From assembly GCF_019443325.1 (NCBI RefSeq), contig NZ_CP080383.1, forward strand, positions 2,046,001-2,110,000: 64,000 nt of DNA. The letters run 5' to 3'. Made by a program: the position numbers and the translations under genes. Shown piece by piece: positions 23,342-31,772 of the stretch. The notes beneath the pieces were generated by a model. The model saw nothing but the letters and a program-made list of their open reading frames with translations. It was not told the origin of the DNA and made no database searches. Source of the DNA: Cryobacterium sp. PAMC25264 (GTDB taxonomy: Bacteria; Actinomycetota; Actinomycetes; Actinomycetales; Microbacteriaceae). The stretch's first letter is position 1, and every line of letters starts with the position of its first letter.

Positions 23342-25010
23342 TGACCTTCTTCAGGTGGGTGAGAACGAGGAGGGGGGTGGATTCGTAGGTCTTGGGCGAC
23401 GCATACGGGTCGTCGGCGCTGGGCCAACCGGTGAACTTCGCGTCGCTGAACAGTCCCCAGGAGCCGCCGTAGTAGAGGCTGATCGACGGGATCTGGTCGT
23501 AGACGACTTCCTGCAGCTGGTTGGCCAGGTCGGCCTGTACCGCGGGGTCCAGAGCGACCTTGTACTCGGCCAGGATCTTGTCGACGGCCGGGTCGCTGAA
23601 GCGTTCGAAGTTGTTGCTGGCTTCTTCGCCGACGGGCTTGACCCACTCGCTGGAGAGCAGGTTGTTGAAGTCGCGGAAGGTGTTGCCGGTGCCGCCGGTG
23701 GCACCCATGGCGAGGTCGTACTCGCCGTTGCGGAGCGCCAGGGTGTACGCGGCGGGCTGCGGCGAGGCGACCTTGACGTCGACGCCGATCGCGCCCCACT
23801 GCTTCTGCACCTCCTGCACGCCCTTGAGCCAGTCGTTGTACCCGGCTGCGGTGGTGATAGTGAGGCTGAGCTGGGCACCGGACGCGTCCACCAGCTTGCC
23901 GCCCTGCTGCGTGTACCCCGCCGCGGCGAAGTAGTCCAGCGCCTTCTGGGTGTCCTGGGTGATCAGCCCGGAGTCCGGGATATCTGGGTTGAGCACATCC
24001 GCTTGGTTGGGCAGCAGGATGTTGGTCTGGCCGGCCGGGTCCATGTACCCCTCCGCGGCGGCGTCGCCGACCATGCCGCGGTCCAGCGCCGTGGACAGGC
24101 CCAGGCGCACGTTGACGTCGTTGAACGGCGCCTTGGTGAGGTTGGGGAACAGGGCGATGGTGCCGCCCGGCGGGAACCAGTAGGTGTTCTTGTTTCCGGC
24201 ATCCACCCAGGCGCCGTCGACGTCACTGATGAACGAGTAGGCCCAGTCGTAACCCTTGGTGGCCACGTCGAGCTGGGTGTTGGTGGCCGGCAGGATCAGG
24301 TGTTCGGCGGCGACGGTGTCGGCCTGCCAGTAGTCCTGGTTCTTGTCGACGGTGTACTGCTGCGGGGCGAAGTTGCCCAGCGTGTACGGGCCGGTACCGA
24401 CCGGGTCGGGGTTCCGCCAGGTGGTGGGGTCGTCGACATCCGCCCAGATGTGCTCGGGCACGATGAGGGTAGTGGAGGCGATGAGCTGCGCGGCGGGCAC
24501 ATCCGGTGCGGTGAGGTGCACCGTGACGGTGTCGTCGCCGACCTCGAAGGTGTCGATGTAGCTCCAGATGCCCTGAAGGTCGAGCGACGGGTTGTCCTTG
24601 AGGAGCTGGAACGTGAAGCCCACGTCGGCGGCGGTGAAGTCTTCGCCGTCGGACCAGGTGACGCCGTCGCGGATCGTGAAGACGATCGTGGACGGGTCGG
24701 GCTGGGTGTACCCGGTGGAGAGCCACGGGTGCTCTTCGCCGGTGAGGTTGTCGAGCACGATGAGCGGCTCGTACATGTAGAACGCCGCGACCCGCTTGTT
24801 GATCATGAACGGGTTGAAGTTCTTCTCGAACAATGGGGAGCCGTTGTCGGCGGCGACGAGCATGGTGTCGTCGGGGATGGACGGGTCGGGCGCGCTCTGG
24901 ATCTGGATACTGCACGCGGCGAGCGTGGAGGCGGCGACGGCCATCGCCACGGCGGCGAGTGTGCGGGCCAGCGGCCGGGACCTGCGCCGAGATCGAGTGG
25001 GTTGCATCAT
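23331..25010 (-). CDS. Extracellular solute-binding lipoprotein, SBP_bac_5 family
   Basis: 559 aa. Basic N-terminus, hydrophobic core (LARTLAAVAMAVAASTLAAC) and lipobox LAAC at ~30-33, so a lipid-anchored binding protein. The mature part has family-5 phrases STGYTQPDPSTIVFTIRDGVTWSDGEDFTAADVGFTFQLL and WRNPDPVGTGPYTLGNF. Family 5 binds peptides, but several actinobacterial and Thermotoga members bind oligosaccharides. The GH1 gene and LacI regulator favour a beta-glucoside. First gene of the operon; the palindrome at 25076-25089 lies 65 nt upstream. Confidence 0.9.
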   Translation of the reverse strand: MMQPTRSRRRSRPLARTLAAVAMAVAASTLAACSIQIQSAPDPSIPDDTMLVAADNGSPLFEKNFNPFMINKRVAAFYMYEPLIVLDNLTGEEHPWLSTGYTQPDPSTIVFTIRDGVTWSDGEDFTAADVGFTFQLLKDNPSLDLQGIWSYIDTFEVGDDTVTVHLTAPDVPAAQLIASTTLIVPEHIWADVDDPTTWRNPDPVGTGPYTLGNFAPQQYTVDKNQDYWQADTVAAEHLILPATNTQLDVATKGYDWAYSFISDVDGAWVDAGNKNTYWFPPGGTIALFPNLTKAPFNDVNVRLGLSTALDRGMVGDAAAEGYMDPAGQTNILLPNQADVLNPDIPDSGLITQDTQKALDYFAAAGYTQQGGKLVDASGAQLSLTITTAAGYNDWLKGVQEVQKQWGAIGVDVKVASPQPAAYTLALRNGEYDLAMGATGGTGNTFRDFNNLLSSEWVKPVGEEASNNFERFSDPAVDKILAEYKVALDPAVQADLANQLQEVVYDQIPSISLYYGGSWGLFSDAKFTGWPSADDPYASPKTYESTPLLVLTHLKKVNDD

Positions 25011-25075
25011 TACTACCGGTATTCCTCAGTCGTCGTTGAGCTGATCGCGTCGGCGGACGCGTGATCTGATTCGAG

Positions 25076-25089
25076 TGTATGCGCATACA
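25076..25089. promoter_or_regulatory. Perfect 14-bp palindrome, LacI operator candidate
   Basis: TGTATGCGCATACA with the central CG typical of LacI-family operators, between the regulator gene and the ABC operon it precedes. Confidence 0.65.
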
Positions 25090-25137
25090 TTCATGAAAAG
25101 CAAGCAGAATCTCTGGGGAACGGGTGGAGCCGGGGGC

Positions 25138-26223
25138 TCAGACGCGCGGGCAGCTCTGCCGCAGCACGACCTCGACGGGCAGCGTGAAAGCCTGGGGTTC
25201 GAGGCTGGGGTCGTCGAGCCGGGCGGTAATGGCGTGCACCGCGGCGCGGCCAAGCTCCACCATGGGCTGGTGCACCGTGGTGAGGCTGGGACGGGAATGG
25301 CGGCCGGCAGCGATGCCGTCGAACCCGGTCACCAGGATGTCGTCGGGCACCCGGATGCCGCGCTGCTCGAGGACGTCGAGCACTCCCAGAGCGGTCTCGT
25401 CGTTGGAGCAGAGGATGCCGCGCGGCTGGGCTCCGGCGAGGATGCGCGCTGCAGTGGCGCGGCCTCCGTCGCGGGTGAAGTCGCTGCGGAGGATCCGCAC
25501 GCTGCTCTCGGCCACCCCGGAGTCGGCCAGGGCGTCGCGGAAGCCGGCGAGGCGTTCGGCGTCGTCGGGCGAGTCAGCGGGTCCGGCGATGTAGACCACC
25601 TCGTGCACGCCGTGAGACTGCAGCACGTAGTTGGCCAGGGTGCGCATGCCTGGCCCGTTGCTGGCGCTGACGTGGTCGAACTCGTCGGCGCGTTGAGCGC
25701 CGGCCAGGATCACCACCGGGATACGGCGGGCCACGTAGGCGAGCAGCTCGTCGGGTACCGTGCGGGCCAGCACGGCCAGGCCATCGACCCGGCCGGCGAT
25801 ATCGGTGACCAGGGCCTCGCGGGTGTTGCCGCGTCCGGCGGCCACCATGAGGGCGAACCCCCGGCGCCAGGCCTCGATCTCGGCACCGCGCAGGACCTCG
25901 TCGAAGTAGAGGTTCTCGGCATCCGGCGCACCGGCCGGATCGTCGTCGACGATGGGCACGGTGTCGCCGCGCGCCGAATCGACCGGCTGGTCTGGGACCG
26001 TCTCGTCGTGGCCGGGGAAGAACAGGCCGATCACATTGGTGCGGCGCGCGGCGAGTCCGCGGGCCGCGGCGCTGGGAACGTAGCCGAGGTCGTTGACGGC
26101 CGCGAGCACACGTTGCCGGGTGGGCTCGCGCACGGTGTCGGGCGATCGGAAGACGCGGGAGACCGTGGCGATGGAGACGCCCGACCGCTCGGCGACATCG
26201 TAGACCGTGGGTGCCTTCGCCAT
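25138..26223 (-). CDS. LacI-family transcriptional regulator of the ABC/GH1 operon
   Basis: 361 aa from ATG at 26221-26223 with GGAGGAGG upstream; an open frame to 26382 lacks family sequence. HTH at ~5-55 (TVYDVAERSGVSIATVSRVFRSPDTVREPTRQRVLAAVNDLGYVPSAAARGLA with the hinge helix), then the periplasmic-binding-protein-like effector domain (TGFDGIAAGRHSRPSLTTVHQPM). It is transcribed in the same direction as, and just upstream of, the ABC operon, and should bind the 25076-25089 palindrome as a repressor released by the sugar. Confidence 0.9.
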   Translation of the reverse strand: MAKAPTVYDVAERSGVSIATVSRVFRSPDTVREPTRQRVLAAVNDLGYVPSAAARGLAARRTNVIGLFFPGHDETVPDQPVDSARGDTVPIVDDDPAGAPDAENLYFDEVLRGAEIEAWRRGFALMVAAGRGNTREALVTDIAGRVDGLAVLARTVPDELLAYVARRIPVVILAGAQRADEFDHVSASNGPGMRTLANYVLQSHGVHEVVYIAGPADSPDDAERLAGFRDALADSGVAESSVRILRSDFTRDGGRATAARILAGAQPRGILCSNDETALGVLDVLEQRGIRVPDDILVTGFDGIAAGRHSRPSLTTVHQPMVELGRAAVHAITARLDDPSLEPQAFTLPVEVVLRQSCPRV

Positions 26224-26341
26224 GCCGTCGCCTCCTCCCCCGCCGTGTCGCCCGGTGTGCCGCGCGGGTGCGGCGTGTCCTGCCATCGTACGGCGGCCGG
26301 AACGCGAACCCCGTTCCGACCTGCGGCTTCTGTGCCCGAAA

Positions 26342-26379
26342 CGGACAACTGCACCCGGCGCACTGGGTGCAGAAGTCCG
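26342..26379. repeat. 38-bp hairpin repeat, copy 1
   Basis: Outer arms CGGAC/GTCCG and inner arms CTGCACCC/GGGTGCAG form a hairpin between the LacI and DUF2252 genes. A second copy of identical length and 30 of 38 identical bases lies at 35567-35604. Confidence 0.65.
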
Positions 26380-26403
26380 CACGGGGAACAGTTGCGCGGC
26401 CGG

Positions 26404-27873
26404 TCAGACGCCGGCTCGGGCGACCAACCGGCCGCTCTGCACGGCGTCGTGGAAGGCCTGGTAGTCCTCGTCGTTTTGGTCGGCGTAGCGGAGGGAGAAG
26501 TCGGTGACCGCCCGGTCGAACTTGTCGCTGGCGCCCAGGTAGGCCGCGATGGCGATCGGGTCGCCCGACCGCGCGTGGGCGCGTGCCAGGGTCCAGCCGC
26601 AGGCCTGTGCGTAGAACGACATACCCAGCGGCACCATGGCCTCCACGACGACCGAGCCCTTCATATCGCGCAGCTGCCGCCAGTACAGATACCGGCCCGC
26701 CTGCACCCCCTTGGTCCAGCCCAGGAAGATGTCGCTGGCGGCCTGCATCAGCCGTTGTCCCTGCACCACCCGCTCGCCGGGCTGGTCGTAGACGCTCGGT
26801 GGCAGATGATCTTCGAGCACGGATGCCGTGGCCTCCTTCACCTGCAGGAACAGCGGGTCCTGCTCGTCCCGGCCCTGAAGCAGCGCGATGAACGCTCGGT
26901 TGCCGACGCTGCCGACGCCGACCACCTTGTGGGCGACGTCCACGACCTCGAAGCGCTCCAGGAGCTGCCGGCGATCATCCTGCAGGGTGGCCCGGTAGGA
27001 CTGCAGCTGGCTGAGGATCGCGGCCTGGGCCTCCTCGGCGGTCAGGCCGAAGGTCGAGGCCAGCTCGCGCGCCGGGATGACGATGGGCGGTTGACTCACG
27101 ATGCGGTACCGGCCGTCGACGAATTCGGCGAGTTTGGCCAGCGCCTGCAGATTGTCCCGGGATCGAGCTTTCGCGGCGTTCTTCAGGGCGTTCTTCTCCA
27201 GTCTCTTCGACGCCTTGCGGGCGGCCTTTCCTTTCTGGCTCGCGCGCACGGTGTCCATGGCAGCGACCAGTTCGGCCTCGGATAACTTGGCGTACCAGAT
27301 GTCCAGGGTGCCCATCTGCGCGAACTGCGCCATGGCTTCGCGGTACGCCCGCACGGACTGTTCGGTGATGGCGCGCACGTCGTCACTGCTGAAGCCGTTG
27401 TTGCGGGCGGCGATCGTGAAGCTCGCGGACATCCGCAGCACGTCGTATTCGAATGGGCCGGGCAGGGTCTCGTCGAAGTCGTTGAGGTCGAAGAGGAGAT
27501 TGCGCTCGGGTGAGGCGAACACCCCGAAGTTGGACAGGTGGGCGTCGCCGCAGAGCTGCACGATGAGCCCAGCCCGTGGCACGTCCTTGAGATCGGTGGC
27601 CATGATCTTGGCGGCGCCCCGGTAGAACGTGAACGGAGAGGCCATCATGCGCCCGTGCCGCACCGGCACCAGGTCGGTTTCCCGGGTGAGGTTCTGCTCC
27701 TCGAGCAGCGCGACCGGGTCTGGTCGGTCGGCCGCCGGCTGCCAACCGCGATGGCTGGATACCGGGGTGCTCGTGCGTGCGGCCTTGCCGCGTGCGACGC
27801 GTTCCACAACCGCCGGATGCTCGACGCTGGGCTGCCCCGTCTGTGTCTGCTCGGTCCCCGCCTGCTTGGTCAT
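26404..27873 (-). CDS. DUF2252 family protein
   Basis: 489 aa from ATG at 27871-27873 with AGGAGGAG upstream; the frame extends 23 codons further without a ribosome site. DUF2252 motifs are clear: MMASPFTFYRGAA (~77), VQLCGDAHLSNFGVFASPERNLLFDLNDFDET (~105-136), VVGVGSVGNRAFIALLQGRD, and GRYLYWRQLRDMKG near the C-terminus. The HxxN and DxD-like pattern recalls protein-kinase-like (APH/HipA) folds, but the function of DUF2252 is not established. Monocistronic, followed by a hairpin repeat. Confidence 0.85.
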   Translation of the reverse strand: MTKQAGTEQTQTGQPSVEHPAVVERVARGKAARTSTPVSSHRGWQPAADRPDPVALLEEQNLTRETDLVPVRHGRMMASPFTFYRGAAKIMATDLKDVPRAGLIVQLCGDAHLSNFGVFASPERNLLFDLNDFDETLPGPFEYDVLRMSASFTIAARNNGFSSDDVRAITEQSVRAYREAMAQFAQMGTLDIWYAKLSEAELVAAMDTVRASQKGKAARKASKRLEKNALKNAAKARSRDNLQALAKLAEFVDGRYRIVSQPPIVIPARELASTFGLTAEEAQAAILSQLQSYRATLQDDRRQLLERFEVVDVAHKVVGVGSVGNRAFIALLQGRDEQDPLFLQVKEATASVLEDHLPPSVYDQPGERVVQGQRLMQAASDIFLGWTKGVQAGRYLYWRQLRDMKGSVVVEAMVPLGMSFYAQACGWTLARAHARSGDPIAIAAYLGASDKFDRAVTDFSLRYADQNDEDYQAFHDAVQSGRLVARAGV

Positions 27874-28018
27874 ATCGTCTACTCCTCCTGCTCGGCGCCG
27901 GAGCCTGCACCCGACGACGCCAACCGGCGCAGGGAGACCCATGCTTCACGCCACGTTTGCCCCGGATACCGGGACTGTCAACGCTCCCGCCCCTCACGTG
28001 GCGACCGATCAGACGAAA

Positions 28019-28051
28019 CCGGCCCGGTCGTGAGGAACACGACCGGGCCGG
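28019..28051 (-). terminator. Terminator downstream of msrA
   Basis: Perfect 14-bp stem CCGGCCCGGTCGTG with a 5-nt loop, 20 nt after the msrA stop, with TTTC following on the minus strand. Confidence 0.65.
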
Positions 28052-28070
28052 CACAGGTGATGCAGTGGAG

Positions 28071-28589
28071 TTAGTTGGCGACCTGCTCGCGACGCGGCAG
28101 GACCCAGCCGGGCCGCACGAAGTGGCAGGTGTAGCCGTTCGGGTAGTTCTGCAGGTAGTCCTGGTGCTCGGGCTCGGCCAGCCAGAAGTCGCCGAGGGGT
28201 TCGACCTCGGTCACCACCGGGCCGGGCCAGATGCCGGATGCGTCAACATCCGCGATGGTGTCCCGGGCGACGCGCTCCTGCTCGGCATCCGCGAAGAAGA
28301 TCGCCGAACGGTAGCTGCGGCCGCGGTCGTTGCCCTGGCGGTCCGTGGTGGACGGGTCGTGGATCTGGAAGAAGAACTCCAGCAGCTCGCGAAAGCTGGT
28401 GCGCTCGGGGTCGAAGGTGATCTCGATGGCCTCGGCGTGGTCGCCGTGGTTGCGGTAGGTCGCGTTCGGGGTGTCGCCGCCGCTGTAGCCCACCCGGGTC
28501 GAGATGACGCCCTCGCGCTTGCGCACGAGTTCCTCGACGCCCCAGAAGCAGCCGCCTGCCAGTGTCGCCGTCTCAGTGGTTCCGCTCAT
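28071..28589 (-). CDS. msrA: Peptide methionine (S)-S-oxide reductase
   Basis: 172 aa from ATG at 28587-28589 (AAGGAGAG upstream); the longer frame to 28679 is Arg-rich and has no support. Catalytic Cys in the GGCFWG motif at ~13-18; further MsrA phrases are [31 protein letters not shown] and [10 protein letters not shown]. Repairs methionine-S-sulfoxide in proteins, with electrons from thioredoxin or mycoredoxin. Monocistronic. Confidence 0.95.
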   Translation of the reverse strand: MSGTTETATLAGGCFWGVEELVRKREGVISTRVGYSGGDTPNATYRNHGDHAEAIEITFDPERTSFRELLEFFFQIHDPSTTDRQGNDRGRSYRSAIFFADAEQERVARDTIADVDASGIWPGPVVTEVEPLGDFWLAEPEHQDYLQNYPNGYTCHFVRPGWVLPRREQVAN

Positions 28590-28742
28590 AGTGTCTCTCC
28601 TTGATCGTGGACGCCGTGATCGTGGACGTTCCCTCGGCACAACGTGTCTGGGCCCCGGCCTGTTCCTGGCTTCCGCCACACACAGCGTGCTCCCAGTTTA
28701 TGCATCCGCGACCGGATGGCGACTGGTTGCGAAGCGGATACG

Positions 28743-28778
28743 AAAAAGCCCGGCCGCATGAGTGCGACCGGGCTTTTT
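28743..28778 (-). terminator. Rho-independent terminator of tRNA-Lys
   Basis: AAAAAGCCCGG...CCGGGCTTTTT, a GC-rich stem followed by five T on the minus strand, directly after the tRNA gene; the flanking A/T runs make it look bidirectional. Confidence 0.85.
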
Positions 28779-28781
28779 GTG

Positions 28782-28857
<76 letters not shown>

Positions 28858-28962
28858 GTATTTCAGGCGGCAGGACTTCCCCCGCCGACATGAGACATTA
28901 CCACCAGATTCGCGCCCGGCGCCAATCGAGGGTCGCCGCCCGGCGTGTCGCGCTCCAGTCAC

Positions 28963-28978
28963 TATTCTGGGGAGCGTG
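28963..28978 (+). promoter_or_regulatory. Leaderless promoter of the hisN-like gene
   Basis: TATTCT at 28963-28968, 7-nt gap, GTG at 28976. Confidence 0.55.
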
Positions 28979-29791
28979 ACCCCGACCCTGCAGCACACCC
29001 TCTCCGATGACCTCGTCCTCGCGCTCGAGCTGGCCGACGCTGCCGACGCGATCTCGATGGCCCGTTTCGAAGCGCTCGACCTGGTTGTCACGACCAAGCC
29101 CGACCGCACCCCGGTGACGGATGCCGACCAGGCCGTCGAGCGCGCCATCCGCGACCTCCTGGCTGAGCGGCGCCCCGCCGACGGCATCCTCGGCGAGGAG
29201 TTCGGCACCGCGGGGTCCACGACCCGGCAGTGGATCATCGACCCGATCGACGGCACCGCGGGGTTCCTGCGCGGCATCAGCATCTGGGGCACCCTCATCG
29301 CGCTCGCGATCGACGGCGTTCCGGTGCTCGGCGTGGTCAGCTCCCCCGCACTCGGCAAGCGCTGGTGGGCCGCCACGGGTGGCGGCGCCTGGTCGACGGA
29401 CGCCCGTTTCCCCGACGCTCCGCCCGCCCTCCTGGCCGTGTCGGGCGTGCAGGGCCTGGCGGATGCCTCGCTCAGCTACGGCAGCATCCAGCAGTGGGAT
29501 CAGGCGGGCAAGCTCGACGAGTTGGTCTCGCTCACCCGCCAGGTGTGGCGCACGCGCGCCTACGGCGACATGTGGTCGTACATGTTGCTCGCCGAGGGTC
29601 ACCTCGACATCGCTGCCGAATACGACCTGCAGCCCTATGACATGGCCGCCCTGGTCACCATCGTGCAGGAGGCCGGGGGCCGCTTCACCTCGGCCGACGG
29701 GCAGGACGGACCGTTCCACGGCAGCGCCCTCGCCACCAACGGGCACCTGCATTCCCTCGCCCTCGAGGCCATCGCCGGCCCGAGCGCGTGA
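28976..29791 (+). CDS. hisN: Inositol-monophosphatase family phosphatase, probable histidinol-phosphatase
   Basis: 271 aa. The lithium-sensitive phosphatase motifs are present: metal-binding GEEFG (~66-70), WIIDPIDGTAGFLRGISIWG (~84-103) and the C-terminal YDLQPYDMAALVTIVQEAGG (~222-241). The sequence resembles actinobacterial HisN, which removes phosphate from L-histidinol phosphate; inositol-1-phosphatase and adenosine bisphosphatase activity cannot be excluded. It stands alone with no other his genes, which lowers certainty of the substrate. Confidence 0.82.
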   Translation: MTPTLQHTLSDDLVLALELADAADAISMARFEALDLVVTTKPDRTPVTDADQAVERAIRDLLAERRPADGILGEEFGTAGSTTRQWIIDPIDGTAGFLRGISIWGTLIALAIDGVPVLGVVSSPALGKRWWAATGGGAWSTDARFPDAPPALLAVSGVQGLADASLSYGSIQQWDQAGKLDELVSLTRQVWRTRAYGDMWSYMLLAEGHLDIAAEYDLQPYDMAALVTIVQEAGGRFTSADGQDGPFHGSALATNGHLHSLALEAIAGPSA

Positions 29792-29858
29792 CGGCGATCG
29801 CCCACCGACTGTCTCCCGCCTGACCGAACACCACACAGCGTCCGTGACAGCAGCACGT

Positions 29859-30365
29859 ATGAACATCCGTCGCATCGGCGTCACCCTGCTGGTACTCGGT
29901 GCGCTCACCGGACTGAGCGGGTGCGACGCCTTGGACGGCCTGGTTCCGGGCGCGGAAAACCTCGACGAGGGCACGACCGAGCTCATTCCCGATGTCAGCA
30001 CCGACGTTTTCACCCTCGCCAGGGGCGACTGCCTCGACGGCCTGGACGGCGACCTTCACTCGGGCGTGGCGACGGTCCCCTGCAGCGCCGGTCACGATTG
30101 GGAGGTCTACGCCGCAACGGAGCTGGACGGCACCGAGTTTCCCGGCAGCGACGTGATCGTGGCCGAGGCCGAGAAACGCTGCGGCGCGGCCTTCGGGCCC
30201 TTCGTGGGGCTGCCGGAGCCCGGAGCCGCCAGCTCTGAGCTGGGCTACATCTACGTCACCCCTACAGAGGCCGACTGGACGGAGAGCAGTCACCGGGCCA
30301 TCGTGTGCCTGATCGGCGACATGGGCGGGCCCGTGGCCGGCACGCTCGCCGGCGCCGCGCGCTAG
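29859..30365 (+). CDS. Lipoprotein, septum-formation-like domain
   Basis: 168 aa with a lipoprotein signal (IRRIGVTLLVLGALTGLSGC, lipobox LSGC at ~19-22). The mature part has four cysteines in a pattern GDCLDG ... VPCSAGHDWEVYAATEL ... KRCGAAFGPF ... IVCLIGD, typical of the actinobacterial 'septum formation' (DUF4190-associated) domain, where disulfides probably stabilise a small extracytoplasmic fold. No ribosome site is obvious, and the start sits 67 nt behind the phosphatase gene. Function unknown. Confidence 0.75.
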   Translation: MNIRRIGVTLLVLGALTGLSGCDALDGLVPGAENLDEGTTELIPDVSTDVFTLARGDCLDGLDGDLHSGVATVPCSAGHDWEVYAATELDGTEFPGSDVIVAEAEKRCGAAFGPFVGLPEPGAASSELGYIYVTPTEADWTESSHRAIVCLIGDMGGPVAGTLAGAAR

Positions 30366-30403
30366 CTTCGCCGAGCCGCCGGGCCGGTTGCAGCGCCCGA
30401 GCT

Positions 30404-31666
30404 CTATGCAACCAGACCGACGGGGTCGTCGTCGGTCGCCATGCCCGCCGACTGCCAGAGTTCGTTCTGCAGCAGCAGCGCCAGTTCGCGCAGGAGCACC
30501 ACGTCCACGGCTTCCCCGGTGCGAGGCTCCTGGTCGTACACGCACAGAGCGCCGATGCGTTCGCCGGAGGGCGCCTCGATGGGAAACCCGGCGTAGAAGC
30601 GCAGGCGGGGCCCTGCGACGACGAGGGGGTTGTCGCGGAACCTGTCGTCGAGGAGGGCATCGGGCACGATCAATGCGGCCGGCTCGAGCACCGTGATCGT
30701 GCAGAAGGAGCTGCTGCGGGGAATCTCGGTGGTTCCCAGCCCGACGACGGCCTTGTGCCACTGCCGGTCGCCGTCGAGCACCGTGAAAGCGGCAGCGCTG
30801 GTGCCCAGCGACCGGCTGGCGAGCTCCACGATGCGATCGAACCGGGCCTCCGGCGCGGTGTCGAGCAGGTTCAGGGACATCAGCGCCCGGTGCCTGGCCT
30901 CCTCGACCTGGTCGGAGGTGCGCCCCTGCACTTCATCCGGCGACAGTGGGTGGGCGCTGCGGCCGCGCGGGTCCAGCGGCGCGGCCATGCTGCCGGCGAG
31001 GGCATCCGCCCACAGGTCGTAGTCGGATGCCGACCGGAACCGGCCGGTCGCCGAGACCGGCGTCGCCGGCAACGGCACGAAGGTGACGCGCGCGCGGCCC
31101 GCACAGAAGTGAGCGCTGGCGGCGTTCAGCACCAGGACCTGTGTTCCCGCCCAGCGGCCGAGCGTGGTGTTGAACACCGGAGCCGAGGCCATCGGCTCGA
31201 TACCGGCCAGGAAGATCTCGGTGCCCAGGGAACTGGATTGCTGGATGCGGTCGACCAAACGGCCCAGACCCGTCACCCACGACCGCGTGGAGGTGAGGCG
31301 TGCCGCGTCCCCGATACCGAGGATGAGCACGACGGCGTCGTAGCGCCAGAGATTGGCGAAGTCCACGTGGTGCGCCGCCGAGCGCACCATCATGCTCGAC
31401 TTCGCACTCACGTCGACATCGGCTCCGCGGCCCGTGCGATCGGTGAGTGCCCGCGCCAAGGCGCCTGGCAAGGCCAGCGAATGGCTGAGCACACCCCAGC
31501 CCACGGCGGAGCCGCCACCGACGATCAGGATGCGGTCGCTGTCGATGCCGGGTGAATGGGCCTGGGGAGCATCCGTGGGTCGTGGGATGCCGGCGAAGCT
31601 GCGTTCGATGGAGGTCGCCCAGGCGCGCATCATAGGGACCATGGCCCAGCGAGCGAGTTCGCGCAT
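30404..31666 (-). CDS. SGNH-like domain fused to a GAF domain
   Basis: 420 aa. N-terminal part (~45-235) starts with [29 protein letters not shown] and contains [15 protein letters not shown], the layout of an SGNH hydrolase with GGGS where GDS is usual. C-terminal part (~265-410) is a GAF domain: [53 protein letters not shown] ... [24 protein letters not shown]. The wording of the GAF part is that found in actinobacterial sensor proteins. The domain combination is unusual to me. Divergent from mshA-like; function unknown. Confidence 0.68.
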   Translation of the reverse strand: MRELARWAMVPMMRAWATSIERSFAGIPRPTDAPQAHSPGIDSDRILIVGGGSAVGWGVLSHSLALPGALARALTDRTGRGADVDVSAKSSMMVRSAAHHVDFANLWRYDAVVLILGIGDAARLTSTRSWVTGLGRLVDRIQQSSSLGTEIFLAGIEPMASAPVFNTTLGRWAGTQVLVLNAASAHFCAGRARVTFVPLPATPVSATGRFRSASDYDLWADALAGSMAAPLDPRGRSAHPLSPDEVQGRTSDQVEEARHRALMSLNLLDTAPEARFDRIVELASRSLGTSAAAFTVLDGDRQWHKAVVGLGTTEIPRSSSFCTITVLEPAALIVPDALLDDRFRDNPLVVAGPRLRFYAGFPIEAPSGERIGALCVYDQEPRTGEAVDVVLLRELALLLQNELWQSAGMATDDDPVGLVA

Positions 31667-31757
31667 GTGACTCCCTCACTGGACGAGGTGGCGGCGCACC
31701 CCACGCCGGGCGCATTGCATACAACTGGCTCTCATCTTACGCATCCGCCCGATGTCC

Positions 31758-31772
31758 TAAGATTCTGTAGTG
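31758..31772 (+). promoter_or_regulatory. Leaderless promoter of the mshA-like gene
   Basis: TAAGAT at 31758-31763, 6-nt gap, GTG at 31770. Confidence 0.55.

Noticed and set aside
25075..27285. Long plus-strand open frame of about 736 codons
   Set aside because: Shadow of the LacI and DUF2252 genes; no domain-like sequence.
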